Of a stretch of DNA of 64,000 bases, positions 21,708 through 31,028 are shown piece after piece. A program made the position numbers and the translations under genes. Position 1 is the stretch's first letter. Each line of letters begins with the position of its first letter. The stretch is from Pycnococcus provasolii. Taxonomy: Eukaryota > Chlorophyta > Pseudoscourfieldiophyceae > Pseudoscourfieldiales > Pycnococcaceae. The notes beneath the pieces were generated by a model. That model was not told where the DNA came from and searched no databases. It was given only the letters and a program-made list of their open reading frames with translations. The stretch is from NCBI GenBank assembly GCA_938743325.2, contig OW568873.1:310001-374000 (forward strand). The letters are read 5' to 3'.

Positions 21708-24374
21708 TCATGCCAGGCTTGTTAGATTGTCGGTGCTATCTGCAGGCGAATCCTTTGATAAAGCTCGCGACAATGTTCGCAGGAGGCCCGATTTCTTCTC
21801 CTTTATTCTATCAAGCGAGAAGTCTCGATCTTGGACGATGAACATCATCTCCAAAAACTCGTCGCCACTCACATCGCCCGTGCCGTCAACGTCCATCATG
21901 CCGAGAATCTCTTCAGCGTCCTGGCTCCTGACACCACGACCCACCATGTGAAGAACGTGCTCGAGCTCAGCCACATCGATCGTTCCTTCATTGTCCATGT
22001 CGAAGAGCTTGAACACTCGCAGCAGAATTTTTGCATCGTCCATAGAAGCTCCAAAGGTGCGGCAAACCCTCTTAATCCGCCTTTTCTCCTTTGCCTCCTT
22101 TAAGAACTCGTCGGATGTCTCCTGCATCGCGTTCGTGACCACGCCCACGAAAAGGCTGAGTGTGACGAGACTGCCGATAACGATAAAGGATACGAAGTAC
22201 AACGCGGCGACGAAGCCGTGCGCCTTGTGCTGACAGGCCAATGACGTGTCGTTGCCATTATTCAAGCCCGTGTATCCAGAGCCGTCGTTCAGTTGATTTT
22301 CAGGGTAACGCCGGCAGCCGTAGATATTGATGTACATCACATCCGTCCAGTCCTCCAACGTCGCGCAGCGGAACAGCGTGACGAACGTTTTGCCTATTCC
22401 GTCAAAGTGCCATGGATCATTTTTTCGGAAAAGCGCCATCCCGATGATGGCGTACATGTAAAACTCCATGAACATGAGAAGGACGATGTACCCAACGCTA
22501 CCAAAACCTTTGATGAGGCCTTCGATGATGATCTGAATCTGAGGGAAGCTCTTCGCGAGCTTGGGGATGCGCAGCAGACGCACGACGCGAACAACCTTGG
22601 CTTTCGCGTAGACGAAACTCAGCACGACCACGAGTAAGTCGAACACATTCCAGTTGTCCAAGAAAAAGTGATGAGGTTGGAGGCCACATGCGACCACCTT
22701 TAGCACAATCTCCAGCGTGAAGAAATAAAGGCAGAAGCTGTCAAGCACCGTGATGGCAGTGTTGGAGCTCAGGCTGTCGTACGTCTGAAGACCAACCAAT
22801 ATGCTTGCGAGCGAGATGATGACGCCGGAGAAGTATGCAAATCCGTCTGAGTTCACCTTCGCTGCTAGGCTGTGCGCAAATGTCGCGTACTTCGCCACGA
22901 ACTCAGACTTTCCCTCAATCTCGCGTTGGAGGCGGTGGATCGTCTTGGTGGTGCGCATTTTCGTAGATTTCATCGCATTTTTCGTCGTTATCATCATTGA
23001 CTTCATGCGAGATAACTTGCCGGGTGAATCTTGCACTTCCGCTTCTTCCTCGTGCTCCTCGTCTTGCGCTTCGTCTAGAAGTTGCTCGCATAGCCCGAGA
23101 TCGTTCCTGAACGCCGCCTCGAGAGCCTTCTTGATCTTCGGCTTGGACAAAACGCGGCCACGCTTTTGCTTGGCATACTTCAGCTTACTGATGAGCTTCA
23201 TGCGCGCGTTGTACTTCTCGCTCTCCTCACTCATCGACGTGTTGATGACTCCGATGAAGAGACTAAGCATCACCAGAGAGCCGATGAGCATCAGCGAGAT
23301 GTGATAAAGCGGGCTGACGGCATTCAACGCCTCGTCCCTGTCGCAATTGAAGTTGTCGTCCACTGTCCCATCTGTGTAGCCATACTTGGCACACCCGAAC
23401 CAGTTGATGTACATCACGTCGGTCCAATCCTCTCCAGTGACAACGCGGAACATGGAAAGCAGCGCTGTGTCCAGCGTTCGGAAGTGCGTTGGGTCGTTGT
23501 TCTGGAAGAGCACCATGCCGACAATCGAGTACATGTAAAGCACCAAAAAGAGCAGCAGCAGGATGATGACAATGCTGCTCAGGCCGCTCATGAGGCCCTT
23601 GATGATGAGCTGCAGCTGCGGCACCATGTGCAGAAGCCGCAGCATGCGCAGCACGCGCAGGAGACGGAGCACCATGCCCGCGGCGCCTGCGTCTGGAATG
23701 TAGCAGATTATGACAACGACGAAGTCGAAAAGGTTCCACGAGTTCTTGAAGTACAGGAGCGGATTCGAAGTCACGAGGTACGTTTCGAAGGGCCCTACCG
23801 TGTCGTCCTCTATCACCGCCAGCTCGTGTTGCACCCTCGCTTCGTCAACTTCTTCCGCCAAGGGGTACGACACGCCTGAGCCGCAGAAGCGTATGAGCGC
23901 CTCGATGGTGAACAAAACGGTGATGATCCACTCCACCGCCAGCAGCCACGGGGCGTCGCCGCTCTCCTCCTTGACGCCTGCAAGCGCAGCGGCTGTCAAG
24001 ATCGCGCACATGCCGACAAGTTGAAACTTCATCTCGTGTTTACCCTCCGTCAGCTCGTAGCAAGCGTTGGCTACGCGGTTCCAAGTGCTTCCCGAGCCGT
24101 CGAGCGGCACAGGCTTTTCCTGTGGCTTTACCTCGTTTTCATCCTTGAGGGATACCAACTCCGAGAATTCGCTCATTTTTCTGCGAATTTCGTAACCTGT
24201 GTTTGTGCGTGACATCTCCTGCGAGTTCTTTGGCGAGCTGGAGTCTGCTGTGTTCTCTGCATCGTACATGGCCGGCAAGTTGTCTTTCACCTCATCGCCG
24301 TCGGCCGGCGGTTTTCCCGTGGGCTCGCGCGAGTCGTCGTTGTGACTGGTCGTCGTCGTCGTCGTCGTCGTCAT
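21708..24374 (-). CDS. Two-domain Cav/Nav-like voltage-gated cation channel with EF-hands
   Basis: 888 residues, one exon, two six-helix domains. Domain I: voltage sensor S4 LRLLRVLRMLRLLHM (about 236-250) and pore VVTGEDWTDVMYIN (about 311-324). Domain II: S4 KVVRVVRLLRIPKL and pore CATLEDWTDVMYIN (near 675). The C-terminus has an EF-hand pair: DMDNEGTIDVAEL (about 795) and DVDGTGDVSGDEF (about 830). Two-pore channels (TPC) also have two domains and EF-hands but keep them between the domains and lack the T-x-EDWTD filter; that filter is that of four-domain calcium channels (one Glu per domain). A dimer would give a Glu ring of four. Likely calcium-permeable, calcium-regulated and voltage-gated, in plasma or flagellar membrane. 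Start ATG 24374, followed by a Thr run. Confidence 0.85.
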   Translation of the reverse strand: MTTTTTTTTSHNDDSREPTGKPPADGDEVKDNLPAMYDAENTADSSSPKNSQEMSRTNTGYEIRRKMSEFSELVSLKDENEVKPQEKPVPLDGSGSTWNRVANACYELTEGKHEMKFQLVGMCAILTAAALAGVKEESGDAPWLLAVEWIITVLFTIEALIRFCGSGVSYPLAEEVDEARVQHELAVIEDDTVGPFETYLVTSNPLLYFKNSWNLFDFVVVIICYIPDAGAAGMVLRLLRVLRMLRLLHMVPQLQLIIKGLMSGLSSIVIILLLLFLVLYMYSIVGMVLFQNNDPTHFRTLDTALLSMFRVVTGEDWTDVMYINWFGCAKYGYTDGTVDDNFNCDRDEALNAVSPLYHISLMLIGSLVMLSLFIGVINTSMSEESEKYNARMKLISKLKYAKQKRGRVLSKPKIKKALEAAFRNDLGLCEQLLDEAQDEEHEEEAEVQDSPGKLSRMKSMMITTKNAMKSTKMRTTKTIHRLQREIEGKSEFVAKYATFAHSLAAKVNSDGFAYFSGVIISLASILVGLQTYDSLSSNTAITVLDSFCLYFFTLEIVLKVVACGLQPHHFFLDNWNVFDLLVVVLSFVYAKAKVVRVVRLLRIPKLAKSFPQIQIIIEGLIKGFGSVGYIVLLMFMEFYMYAIIGMALFRKNDPWHFDGIGKTFVTLFRCATLEDWTDVMYINIYGCRRYPENQLNDGSGYTGLNNGNDTSLACQHKAHGFVAALYFVSFIVIGSLVTLSLFVGVVTNAMQETSDEFLKEAKEKRRIKRVCRTFGASMDDAKILLRVFKLFDMDNEGTIDVAELEHVLHMVGRGVRSQDAEEILGMMDVDGTGDVSGDEFLEMMFIVQDRDFSLDRIKEKKSGLLRTLSRALSKDSPADSTDNLTSLA

Positions 24375-25452
24375 ATCTTATGTTCTGTATCTACTTGAAA
24401 CAATATCGCAGACTCCACTCAGCACGACCTTGCAAGGTATGAGTCCCGTGGACGTGGACGACAGCCCGGTCCCGCCAAGATCTGCACACCTGAGAGACAC
24501 ACTCACGACGTAGAACGGCACGTTCCTCCCTCGAGCTTTGGCCCAAGCGCACGGGTCCCTCTGAGCAGCTGTGCGCACACGCAAGCTCACACCACACGCA
24601 AGGGCTCAGACACGAGACACAGCCACTTCACACGAGACACAGCGGAACGGTAGAGCCTTCGTATCGTGGAGGATAGCGCAGGTAGGTGTCCGGACACACA
24701 CAGAGACACACACAGAGCAGAGCACAGAGGAGGAGAGGAGAGCGACGGGTCCCACGAGCGCTTAAGCCTGAGCCTCTTCTGGAGAAGGGGAGAGCCGGCG
24801 GGCGGGCGGAGAAGGCGGGTCCGGCGGGCGGTCGTGTCGTGTCGTGGGCCCGTGGGTGGACCCGTGGTGGCCTGGTTGCCTCATTGCCTGGTGGGAACCA
24901 GCCACTACCTTTAGCCAGCATCTTGTGTGCGGTTTGTGTGCGGTTTGTGCGCGTCAAGGAGGCGGCCTGGCTGTGTTGGAGAGCCTCAAGGAGGAGGGAC
25001 TGTGGTCTGTGGGTGGAAATTCCAACGGGACTTCGTTCGCTTTTTTCCCTCTTTTCGTCTTTTTTCCGTTGGATTTCTGCGATGTTCGCGCGAACGATGC
25101 CAGGCATCCTTCCTCCTCCTTCTTTCTCTCACGTTCGAGCGGCGGCGAGGCTCAGCGCTTCAAGGGACCACCGCCAGGATTCCGCGGCACTTGGAGGAGC
25201 AGACCTTGTTCTCGCAGAGTTTGGGTTACACGGTTGACTCGTAAAAATAGCCTTTAGTACTTATCATGTGCAAGTCGTGGATTTCCTTCCATTCGACTGG
25301 CTGGCTGCCACACGCCACACGGCCAACCAAGTTCCTGCAAGAAAGGAAGAAACAACACGTGCGGGCAAGAAAGGCGGAATGAAAAAAAGGGATCCCATCG
25401 CGTTCGAAACCTTTCCTGTAAAAGGATACAATCCATACCTATACAAAGATCA
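24375..25452. other. Intergenic region without a recognisable gene
   Basis: About 1.1 kb upstream of the channel gene. Contains ACACG/AGACACAGC short repeats (24570-24720) and GGCGGGCGGAG-rich sequence (24795-24835). Several frames stay open on both strands at 24630-25250 but none shows a conserved motif or codon bias I can defend. Confidence 0.4.
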
Positions 25453-25975
25453 GCCGTCCAAGAGGGTGGTACAGTACAATCCAACGAAAGCTTTACCGTA
25501 CAGAGAAATCAGCCGTGCAAGAGGGTGGTACAATCCAACGAAAGCTTTCCCGTACACAGAAATCAGCCGTGCAAGAGGTTGGTACAATCCAACGAAAGCT
25601 TTCCCGTACACAGAAATCAGCCGTGCAAGAGGGTGGTACAATCCAACGAAAGCTTTCCCGTACACAGAAATCAGCCGTGCAAGAGGGTGGTACAATCCAA
25701 CGAAAGCTTTCCCGTACACAGAAATCAGCCGTGCAAGAGGGTGGTACAATCCAACGAAAGCTTTCCCGTACAGTACAGAGAAATCAGCCGTGCAAGAGGG
25801 TGGTACAATCCAACGAAAGCTTTCCCGTACACAGAAATCAGCCGTGCAAGAGGGTGGTACAATCCAACGAAAGCTTTCCCGTACACAGAAATCAGCCGTG
25901 CAAGAGGGTGGTACAATCCAACGAAAGCTTTCCCGTACACAGAAATCAGCCGGCCAAGAGGGTGGTACAGTACGT
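25453..25975. repeat. 54-bp minisatellite, ten copies
   Basis: Ten direct copies of a 54-bp unit (60 bp in two of them because of an extra ACAGTA/CAGTAC), containing CAAGAGGGTGGTACAATCC and AACGAAAGCTTTCCCGTAC. Copies begin (GAGGGTGGTAC) near 25461, 25521, 25575, 25629, 25683, 25737, 25796, 25851, 25904 and 25959. Each unit has a HindIII-like AAGCTT core. Because 54 is a multiple of three and the unit lacks stops, several frames stay open on both strands; I do not call a gene. Confidence 0.92.
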
Positions 25976-26238
25976 ACAAGTAGAACTACATACGGCAAAG
26001 GCAACTCGTGTACATAAGTGCTGGTTCGTGCGTCCATCCCATCCCATGCCATTCCTCCCCATAGTACTACGATAGTGGTAGTTCTTATGTATGTGGTGTG
26101 TATGGGGTGGTTCCACGTGTAGCATTCCAGATCACCTCACCCCTCCCAGGAGACGTATTTTTACTTGGGCGAGTGTGTCTCTCTCAGGGGCCGACTTTGC
26201 CATTCTGCGCCCGGCCTTAACCTTAAGCGTGTCTCTCG

Positions 26239-27216
26239 ATGCTCTCGATGGCCTTCCCTGTTAATCCTGTTGACACCGGTGTGCGTGGCTTGGGAGGAGG
26301 GGCCAGGTCGTCGTCGTCTGCGCGCTCTGAGGCTGGCGCTAGGGCAAGTGGGACAAGCCCCATCGACGACGCCATCGTCGCGGTGGCCAGGAGAAACCTC
26401 AGCCGGGGAGAAGAAGAGGGAGACGACAAAGACGGGGATGGCGCGCGAAACCTCGAAGGAAGTAGACTCAGCACGAGCTGGACGCACGGGCGCACAAAAG
26501 CGGATGCGGGGAACACCACGACAAGAGGTGCGAACAACCTTCTGGGAATCACGTCGCCAAACTCCGTCACGTTCCAGACAAGGAGCTTTGGAGCCGTCGA
26601 GAGAACTCTTAGTCTCGACCTTTGGCTCAACACGCCTAAAACGGGAGAGGACCTCGCAGACGTTGACAACAACGACGACAAAAACAACGCGACACCTGCG
26701 GCCGCACGGCGTCCGCCAAGCCTAGTGCTGTACTCCGGTATGCCGACGGTCCAAGGCGAGGAGGGCGTGCGCGACGCCGCCCAGGCGGCAAAGGCACCAA
26801 GTCTTGGGGAGAGCTGCGCGCCAACCGTCAACCTCAAGGAGGCTCTTCGCCTAGCGCGTGCCACGCCTCCCAAGCCAACAGCAACCACAGCATCAACCAC
26901 GTCTACGGCACCAGGTGCGGAGGGCGTCTCGGAAGCGGCTGTGTTACAGGAATTAGAGGCTGAGCTCGAGGCTTTGCGCCTGCGCCGTGGAGGTGCGCCG
27001 ACAACTGCCTCATCGAGCTCCTCGGGAGGAGGTGGCGCGGAGGATTTGAGCGTTCTCAGGTCGCTGCTAATGTCAGAAGGCATTGACATAGGTGAGACGA
27101 CGAATGTGTCACCGAAGCCAACGTCAGCACGCTCGTCTCGGCGGCATGGCAGACGGAATCAACGACATGAGACGAACGCGCAGAAGGAGTCGGTGCAGTG
27201 GAAGGCGAAGTCGTAG
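26239..27216 (+). CDS. Hypothetical protein with C-terminal coiled coil
   Basis: 325 residues from ATG 26239 (a second ATG three codons on). Low-complexity, Ala/Ser/Thr-rich, probably largely disordered. The clearest parts are ITSPNSVTFQTRSF (about 100-115), PSLVLYSGMP (about 160) and a short heptad stretch LQELEAELEALRLRRG (about 236-251); the tail is basic (RRHGRRNQRHE). I recognise no family. The frame extends the full length between a promoter region and a convergent neighbour 51 bp away, with TGTAA at 27243-27247, which supports a real gene. Confidence 0.5.
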   Translation: MLSMAFPVNPVDTGVRGLGGGARSSSSARSEAGARASGTSPIDDAIVAVARRNLSRGEEEGDDKDGDGARNLEGSRLSTSWTHGRTKADAGNTTTRGANNLLGITSPNSVTFQTRSFGAVERTLSLDLWLNTPKTGEDLADVDNNDDKNNATPAAARRPPSLVLYSGMPTVQGEEGVRDAAQAAKAPSLGESCAPTVNLKEALRLARATPPKPTATTASTTSTAPGAEGVSEAAVLQELEAELEALRLRRGGAPTTASSSSSGGGGAEDLSVLRSLLMSEGIDIGETTNVSPKPTSARSSRRHGRRNQRHETNAQKESVQWKAKS

Positions 27217-27267
27217 TGCGCGTTGTGTGTTTTAGTTTATCCTGTAAGTAATCACTAAATAAAATTT

Positions 27268-30195
27268 TCACATGATGAGGCCACGGTCCATCTTGAAGGT
27301 GCTCGGCACGTACGGCGATTTTGGCACGGGGAACGCTCCCATGTAGTGCCGATCCGCGAATGGCCCCGTACGCCGCGGGCTCGAATACGACGAAGCGGGC
27401 GAACCCTGCGACGACACCGCCGCGTCGCTCGCAGCCTGAATGGAATTGTAGCCGCGCATTCCCCAAAAACCAGCCGGGCTCTCACTCTGAGTTGCGTTGC
27501 TCTTCTTGCGGTATTCCATGTGCATGGCACTCTCTTCACCGATTTCTCGCACAAATCGATGGAAGTCGCGATATCGAACTACTCCGGTGTTCTCGGGATC
27601 AGCCGCAGACACGAGCAGCGCTGCAGTGTCCACCTCGTCGCGTGCAGTGGACGCACCCGCACTTGTAGAGGGCCGTGTCGAGGGCGAAACTGGGTGGCGG
27701 TACACCATCTGATCCGGGTATTCGGTTGTGCCCTGGACGTGGTTGCGCGTTGTATTTCCGTGCCAGCCACGGTCCTTGTCAGAAGCGCGGGCGCCAAAGT
27801 GACCCTCGTCTGCGGAGCCAATCGAGGCGAATGCATTGACAGACTCCTCTGGCAACATCTTCCCATGCGCCGGACTTGCCATGGTACCTTGCGCCACTGC
27901 GGCACTGGGACTTGAACACACGTTTAACGTGTGCTCCACGCCGCGTCGTCGAGGGTAACGAATAAATTTGTCCTCATCCGAACCCTGCGGATTTCCCAAG
28001 TGCGCCGAGTTCGGTGCTGGTGAGACGGCTGCGCCACCTCGCATTGGCTGCATTCGCGACGTCGAAGCGGCTGTCCGTACGAGGCTGCTGAATTTGCCGC
28101 TAGATGTTTCCATGCGGTGTGGGGCCATCGACCTCTCTGCATTGGATGCACCCCATTCCGGGCAGAATCGGCGAAGTGCATCTGCCGCCTGCTCCGTTGT
28201 AATGACGCCGTCGCCGTTGACATCCATCTGCGACAGGTTGCGTTGCAGCTGCGATGGGCGCTGCTGAACGCGCGTGAGAAGCGCGTCCAGCTCCCGTCGG
28301 TGCTTTGGATCTGGATCTGATAGAATGCTAGGCACGGTGCCCGCATCGTAATTCTTTTGCACCGCCGGATGAGCTCTGCCGAGGGACCTGGCTTCCGCGG
28401 TCTGATTGGAGGGATTGGTAGTACTTCGAGGCCGACGCAGGATCGATTGTGACTCACCACCGAGCGAACCCACCTCGCGACCGCCCTTGTCAAGGACACC
28501 AGTTAGCGAGCCGAACACCTTGGCAGAGAACTCATCCCAGTCAAGCTCGCCATCGCCATTCGCGTCCATAAGTTCAACTAACCTTGCGTTCTGCTCGTCA
28601 CTCATTACGAGATTCAGGTTAATGCGCAGACCTTCGAGAAGTTCGGTACCCACCTGCACCGTTCCATCGCCGTTTTTGTCCAGGCTTCGGAACACTTTCT
28701 TCATGAAGCGTTCGAGCTTATTCTCATCAAGGCCGTTGATTTTAGAGGCAAGAGCCTTGTTGATGGACATGTCAAGACGCTCAATCGCCTGCTGCTTCTT
28801 TGCCGAGTCCGCCGGTTCTACGTACGATGTGCTGTGCTGCATCGCCTTGCCGTCACCCATGTCGTCGTCAGGATCCACTGAGGGATATGTGCCCCCGATG
28901 GGCGCATGCGACTCACCTCCACTCCCGCCTCCTACGCCATAGCCGCCACGTCGCACTCGAGATTGTTCTCGCGCAGTGTACCTGCCAGGCACGCGAGAGG
29001 ACGGGGTGTGAACTCTCTGATCGAGTGTGTGGCGCTTCTGGTATGCAGCGCTTAGGCTTTCCTGCGCACGGCTACCCACGTAGAAGTTGCGTGGCGCGGG
29101 ACCACGCCCACGGCGCACCATAGACGGAGGCATGTCAGAGTGCGCCGCCTCTTCGTTGCTGATCATGTGGTATTCGTGTGATTCGTAGCGCGGATCCCAC
29201 GGTGCATACAAGTTACCTTGTACCTTCCACGGCGGATCCTCAGTACCATAGCTATCGAGGGGCTGGTAGCTATCGACGAATGCTAAAAATTCGGAGAAGT
29301 CGAAGGTATGCGTATCGTTGCGGTCGATGAGTGTCGCACACCTCTCGAGCTCCTCTTCGTTCAGGCCAAGGTGCATCGTTTTGATGCCAGCCTTGAACTC
29401 TTCGCGGTCGACGCTGCCATCTCCGTCCGTGTCAAATTTGCGGAAGAACCTTCGGTGCGTCTCAGGTACGCTAGCGTGCCTCGCGTGCATGACGTCCGAT
29501 ACTTTTCGGAGGAGTTCGGCGTCAGCCTTGTTGCGAAACGGGTGCTTTGGGTCGAGAGGTTTTTTCTTCTGCCCGTGTCTTTCCCACGCACGATTATTTT
29601 CCTTGCTCCTCATGTTCACACTGCCAGCACGCGCATACCCCGGCGGACTGCGTAGTTGCGCCGCCTTGACGTCGGCACGTCGTTCTGTCGTGTATCCTGG
29701 TGCTGCAAGCGTGGGTGAAGGCGTGCTCAGCATTTCCTGCGCGTACGCTGCCGTCTTGCGCACCGTGTTCTCTCCAGCGTCACTGTCCCCGAAGTCGAAC
29801 GGCGCCCTGACTCCACTTCTGTATCTTCTTCCCTGAAGCATCCCATTTGCAATCGTTGGCAGCGGCGGTTCTGGCGCGGTCGTCGGCCTCGCGGTTGAAG
29901 CCCCGAACCCACCAAGGTAACGTGAGGTTGACCCAGGCGAGCCTTTCCGTTCCCAAGTTCTGTCTCTCACGCGCACGGTCGTCGGCAGACGTTGCGTTCC
30001 CCAGAGCACGGCTCGCGATCGAGACTGCTGCGTTGTTGGGCTGCGTCGTCCTGCACCACCTGCACTAACCTTCGAGGTTGGCGACAGTGCTGACCCTGAC
30101 AATAATGTCGGCGTCGAGACGTTGCCACTTGAGGTTGATGCGGGCAACGGGACTGGGCCAGTAGTAGTAGGCGCCTCCGAGCCGCCGGCCACCAT
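27268..30195 (-). CDS. Multi-EF-hand calcium-binding protein
   Basis: 975 residues, one exon. The first 200 residues are Ser/Thr/Pro/Arg-rich. EF-hand loops: DTDGDGSVDREE (255-266, canonical), DRNDTHTFDFSE (291-302, degenerate), DKNGDGTVQVGTE (about 505), DANGDGELDWDE (about 545), DVNGDGVITTEQ (about 660), and a degenerate DPENTGVVRYRDF (about 865) near the end. Pairs are separated by long disordered linkers with motifs such as GNLYAPWDPRYESHEYHM and the terminal MGAFPVPKSPYVPSTFKMDRG, reminiscent of axonemal or cytoskeletal proteins that repeat short tubulin-contact motifs. Likely a calcium sensor of the cytoskeleton or flagellum (inference). Start: ATG at 30195. Confidence 0.78.
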   Translation of the reverse strand: MVAGGSEAPTTTGPVPLPASTSSGNVSTPTLLSGSALSPTSKVSAGGAGRRSPTTQQSRSRAVLWGTQRLPTTVRVRDRTWERKGSPGSTSRYLGGFGASTARPTTAPEPPLPTIANGMLQGRRYRSGVRAPFDFGDSDAGENTVRKTAAYAQEMLSTPSPTLAAPGYTTERRADVKAAQLRSPPGYARAGSVNMRSKENNRAWERHGQKKKPLDPKHPFRNKADAELLRKVSDVMHARHASVPETHRRFFRKFDTDGDGSVDREEFKAGIKTMHLGLNEEELERCATLIDRNDTHTFDFSEFLAFVDSYQPLDSYGTEDPPWKVQGNLYAPWDPRYESHEYHMISNEEAAHSDMPPSMVRRGRGPAPRNFYVGSRAQESLSAAYQKRHTLDQRVHTPSSRVPGRYTAREQSRVRRGGYGVGGGSGGESHAPIGGTYPSVDPDDDMGDGKAMQHSTSYVEPADSAKKQQAIERLDMSINKALASKINGLDENKLERFMKKVFRSLDKNGDGTVQVGTELLEGLRINLNLVMSDEQNARLVELMDANGDGELDWDEFSAKVFGSLTGVLDKGGREVGSLGGESQSILRRPRSTTNPSNQTAEARSLGRAHPAVQKNYDAGTVPSILSDPDPKHRRELDALLTRVQQRPSQLQRNLSQMDVNGDGVITTEQAADALRRFCPEWGASNAERSMAPHRMETSSGKFSSLVRTAASTSRMQPMRGGAAVSPAPNSAHLGNPQGSDEDKFIRYPRRRGVEHTLNVCSSPSAAVAQGTMASPAHGKMLPEESVNAFASIGSADEGHFGARASDKDRGWHGNTTRNHVQGTTEYPDQMVYRHPVSPSTRPSTSAGASTARDEVDTAALLVSAADPENTGVVRYRDFHRFVREIGEESAMHMEYRKKSNATQSESPAGFWGMRGYNSIQAASDAAVSSQGSPASSYSSPRRTGPFADRHYMGAFPVPKSPYVPSTFKMDRGLIM

Positions 30196-31028
30196 TATAC
30201 TTGATGGATGGCTAAAAGGGACGGCAGGTGATGGGGACGGGACGCGTGTATTTGCCTACCTATGTGGTATTGTAGTACGACCTTACCTTACCTGTGCGCT
30301 TTCTTTGCTCTTGTTGATGTTGATGTGGAGGAGAGCAAGTAGTACTTAAGAACTATGTAAGGCGCATCCGAAGGGGCCCGGCCGGGAGGCAATGCCATAA
30401 TATTAATAGGGGAGCTCCGGACCACCCGTCCCTTCCCTACCCGTCCCATCACTATGTACCCGTCCACCTTATTACCGGTACATACGTACCCTACATACTC
30501 CTACCGTTCCGTGAGTCGCACCGTTCCCCTCTCAAGCTCCTCCTCAGGCGAGTCTCAACGCCCTTTACCTTTAGCCGGATGCCGGATGAAGGCTTCGAAG
30601 GCCGTCTTCGAGAGACGTTTTACACATTCTTGCACCTTCCTTGCACTCTCGGCCGGTTTGGGTGGGCTTGTTCGGTTGGCTGGGTTGGGTTCGCCGTTGA
30701 GCTGTCGGTGGGGCCCCACACCGCCATATCGTACCTTTTCATCTCCTGCTCGTACGGACACTGGGGATACAGCATTGCCTGCCTATGCTGCCCTCCTCGA
30801 TAGTCGACAGCGAAAGTCACGCCTTTTGGCCTGCACGTCACGCCGGCCTCGAGCGCTCTCGAGCGATAGTCTGATGTGCACCTACCTGGTATACACCGGC
30901 AACCGGTCCTGACTTGCATTGGAGGAAAGGTGATGAACAAGGAGGACTTCGTGGTCTAAAGTCTGTCGTTTTTACGAGTTTTATACAGCTTTTAAAAAAA
31001 CATTTTCACATGTCACGCACGATTACGA
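30196..31028. other. Intergenic region, no gene seen
   Basis: Roughly 830 bp between the EF-hand gene start and the Sir2 gene stop (both minus strand). Short open frames here lack recognisable motifs. A GGGGCCCGGCCGGG block lies at 30374-30389. Confidence 0.4.

Noticed and set aside
24628-25107. Minus-strand 159-residue frame and overlapping plus-strand frames near 25 kb
   Set aside because: No motif, no codon-level support and mutually exclusive frames; left unannotated in the intergenic entry.
25268-26075. Repeat-protein genes across the 54-bp minisatellite (plus and minus strands)
   Set aside because: Open frames follow trivially from a 54-bp stop-free unit; no start context, no conserved flanking domain and no preference for one frame.
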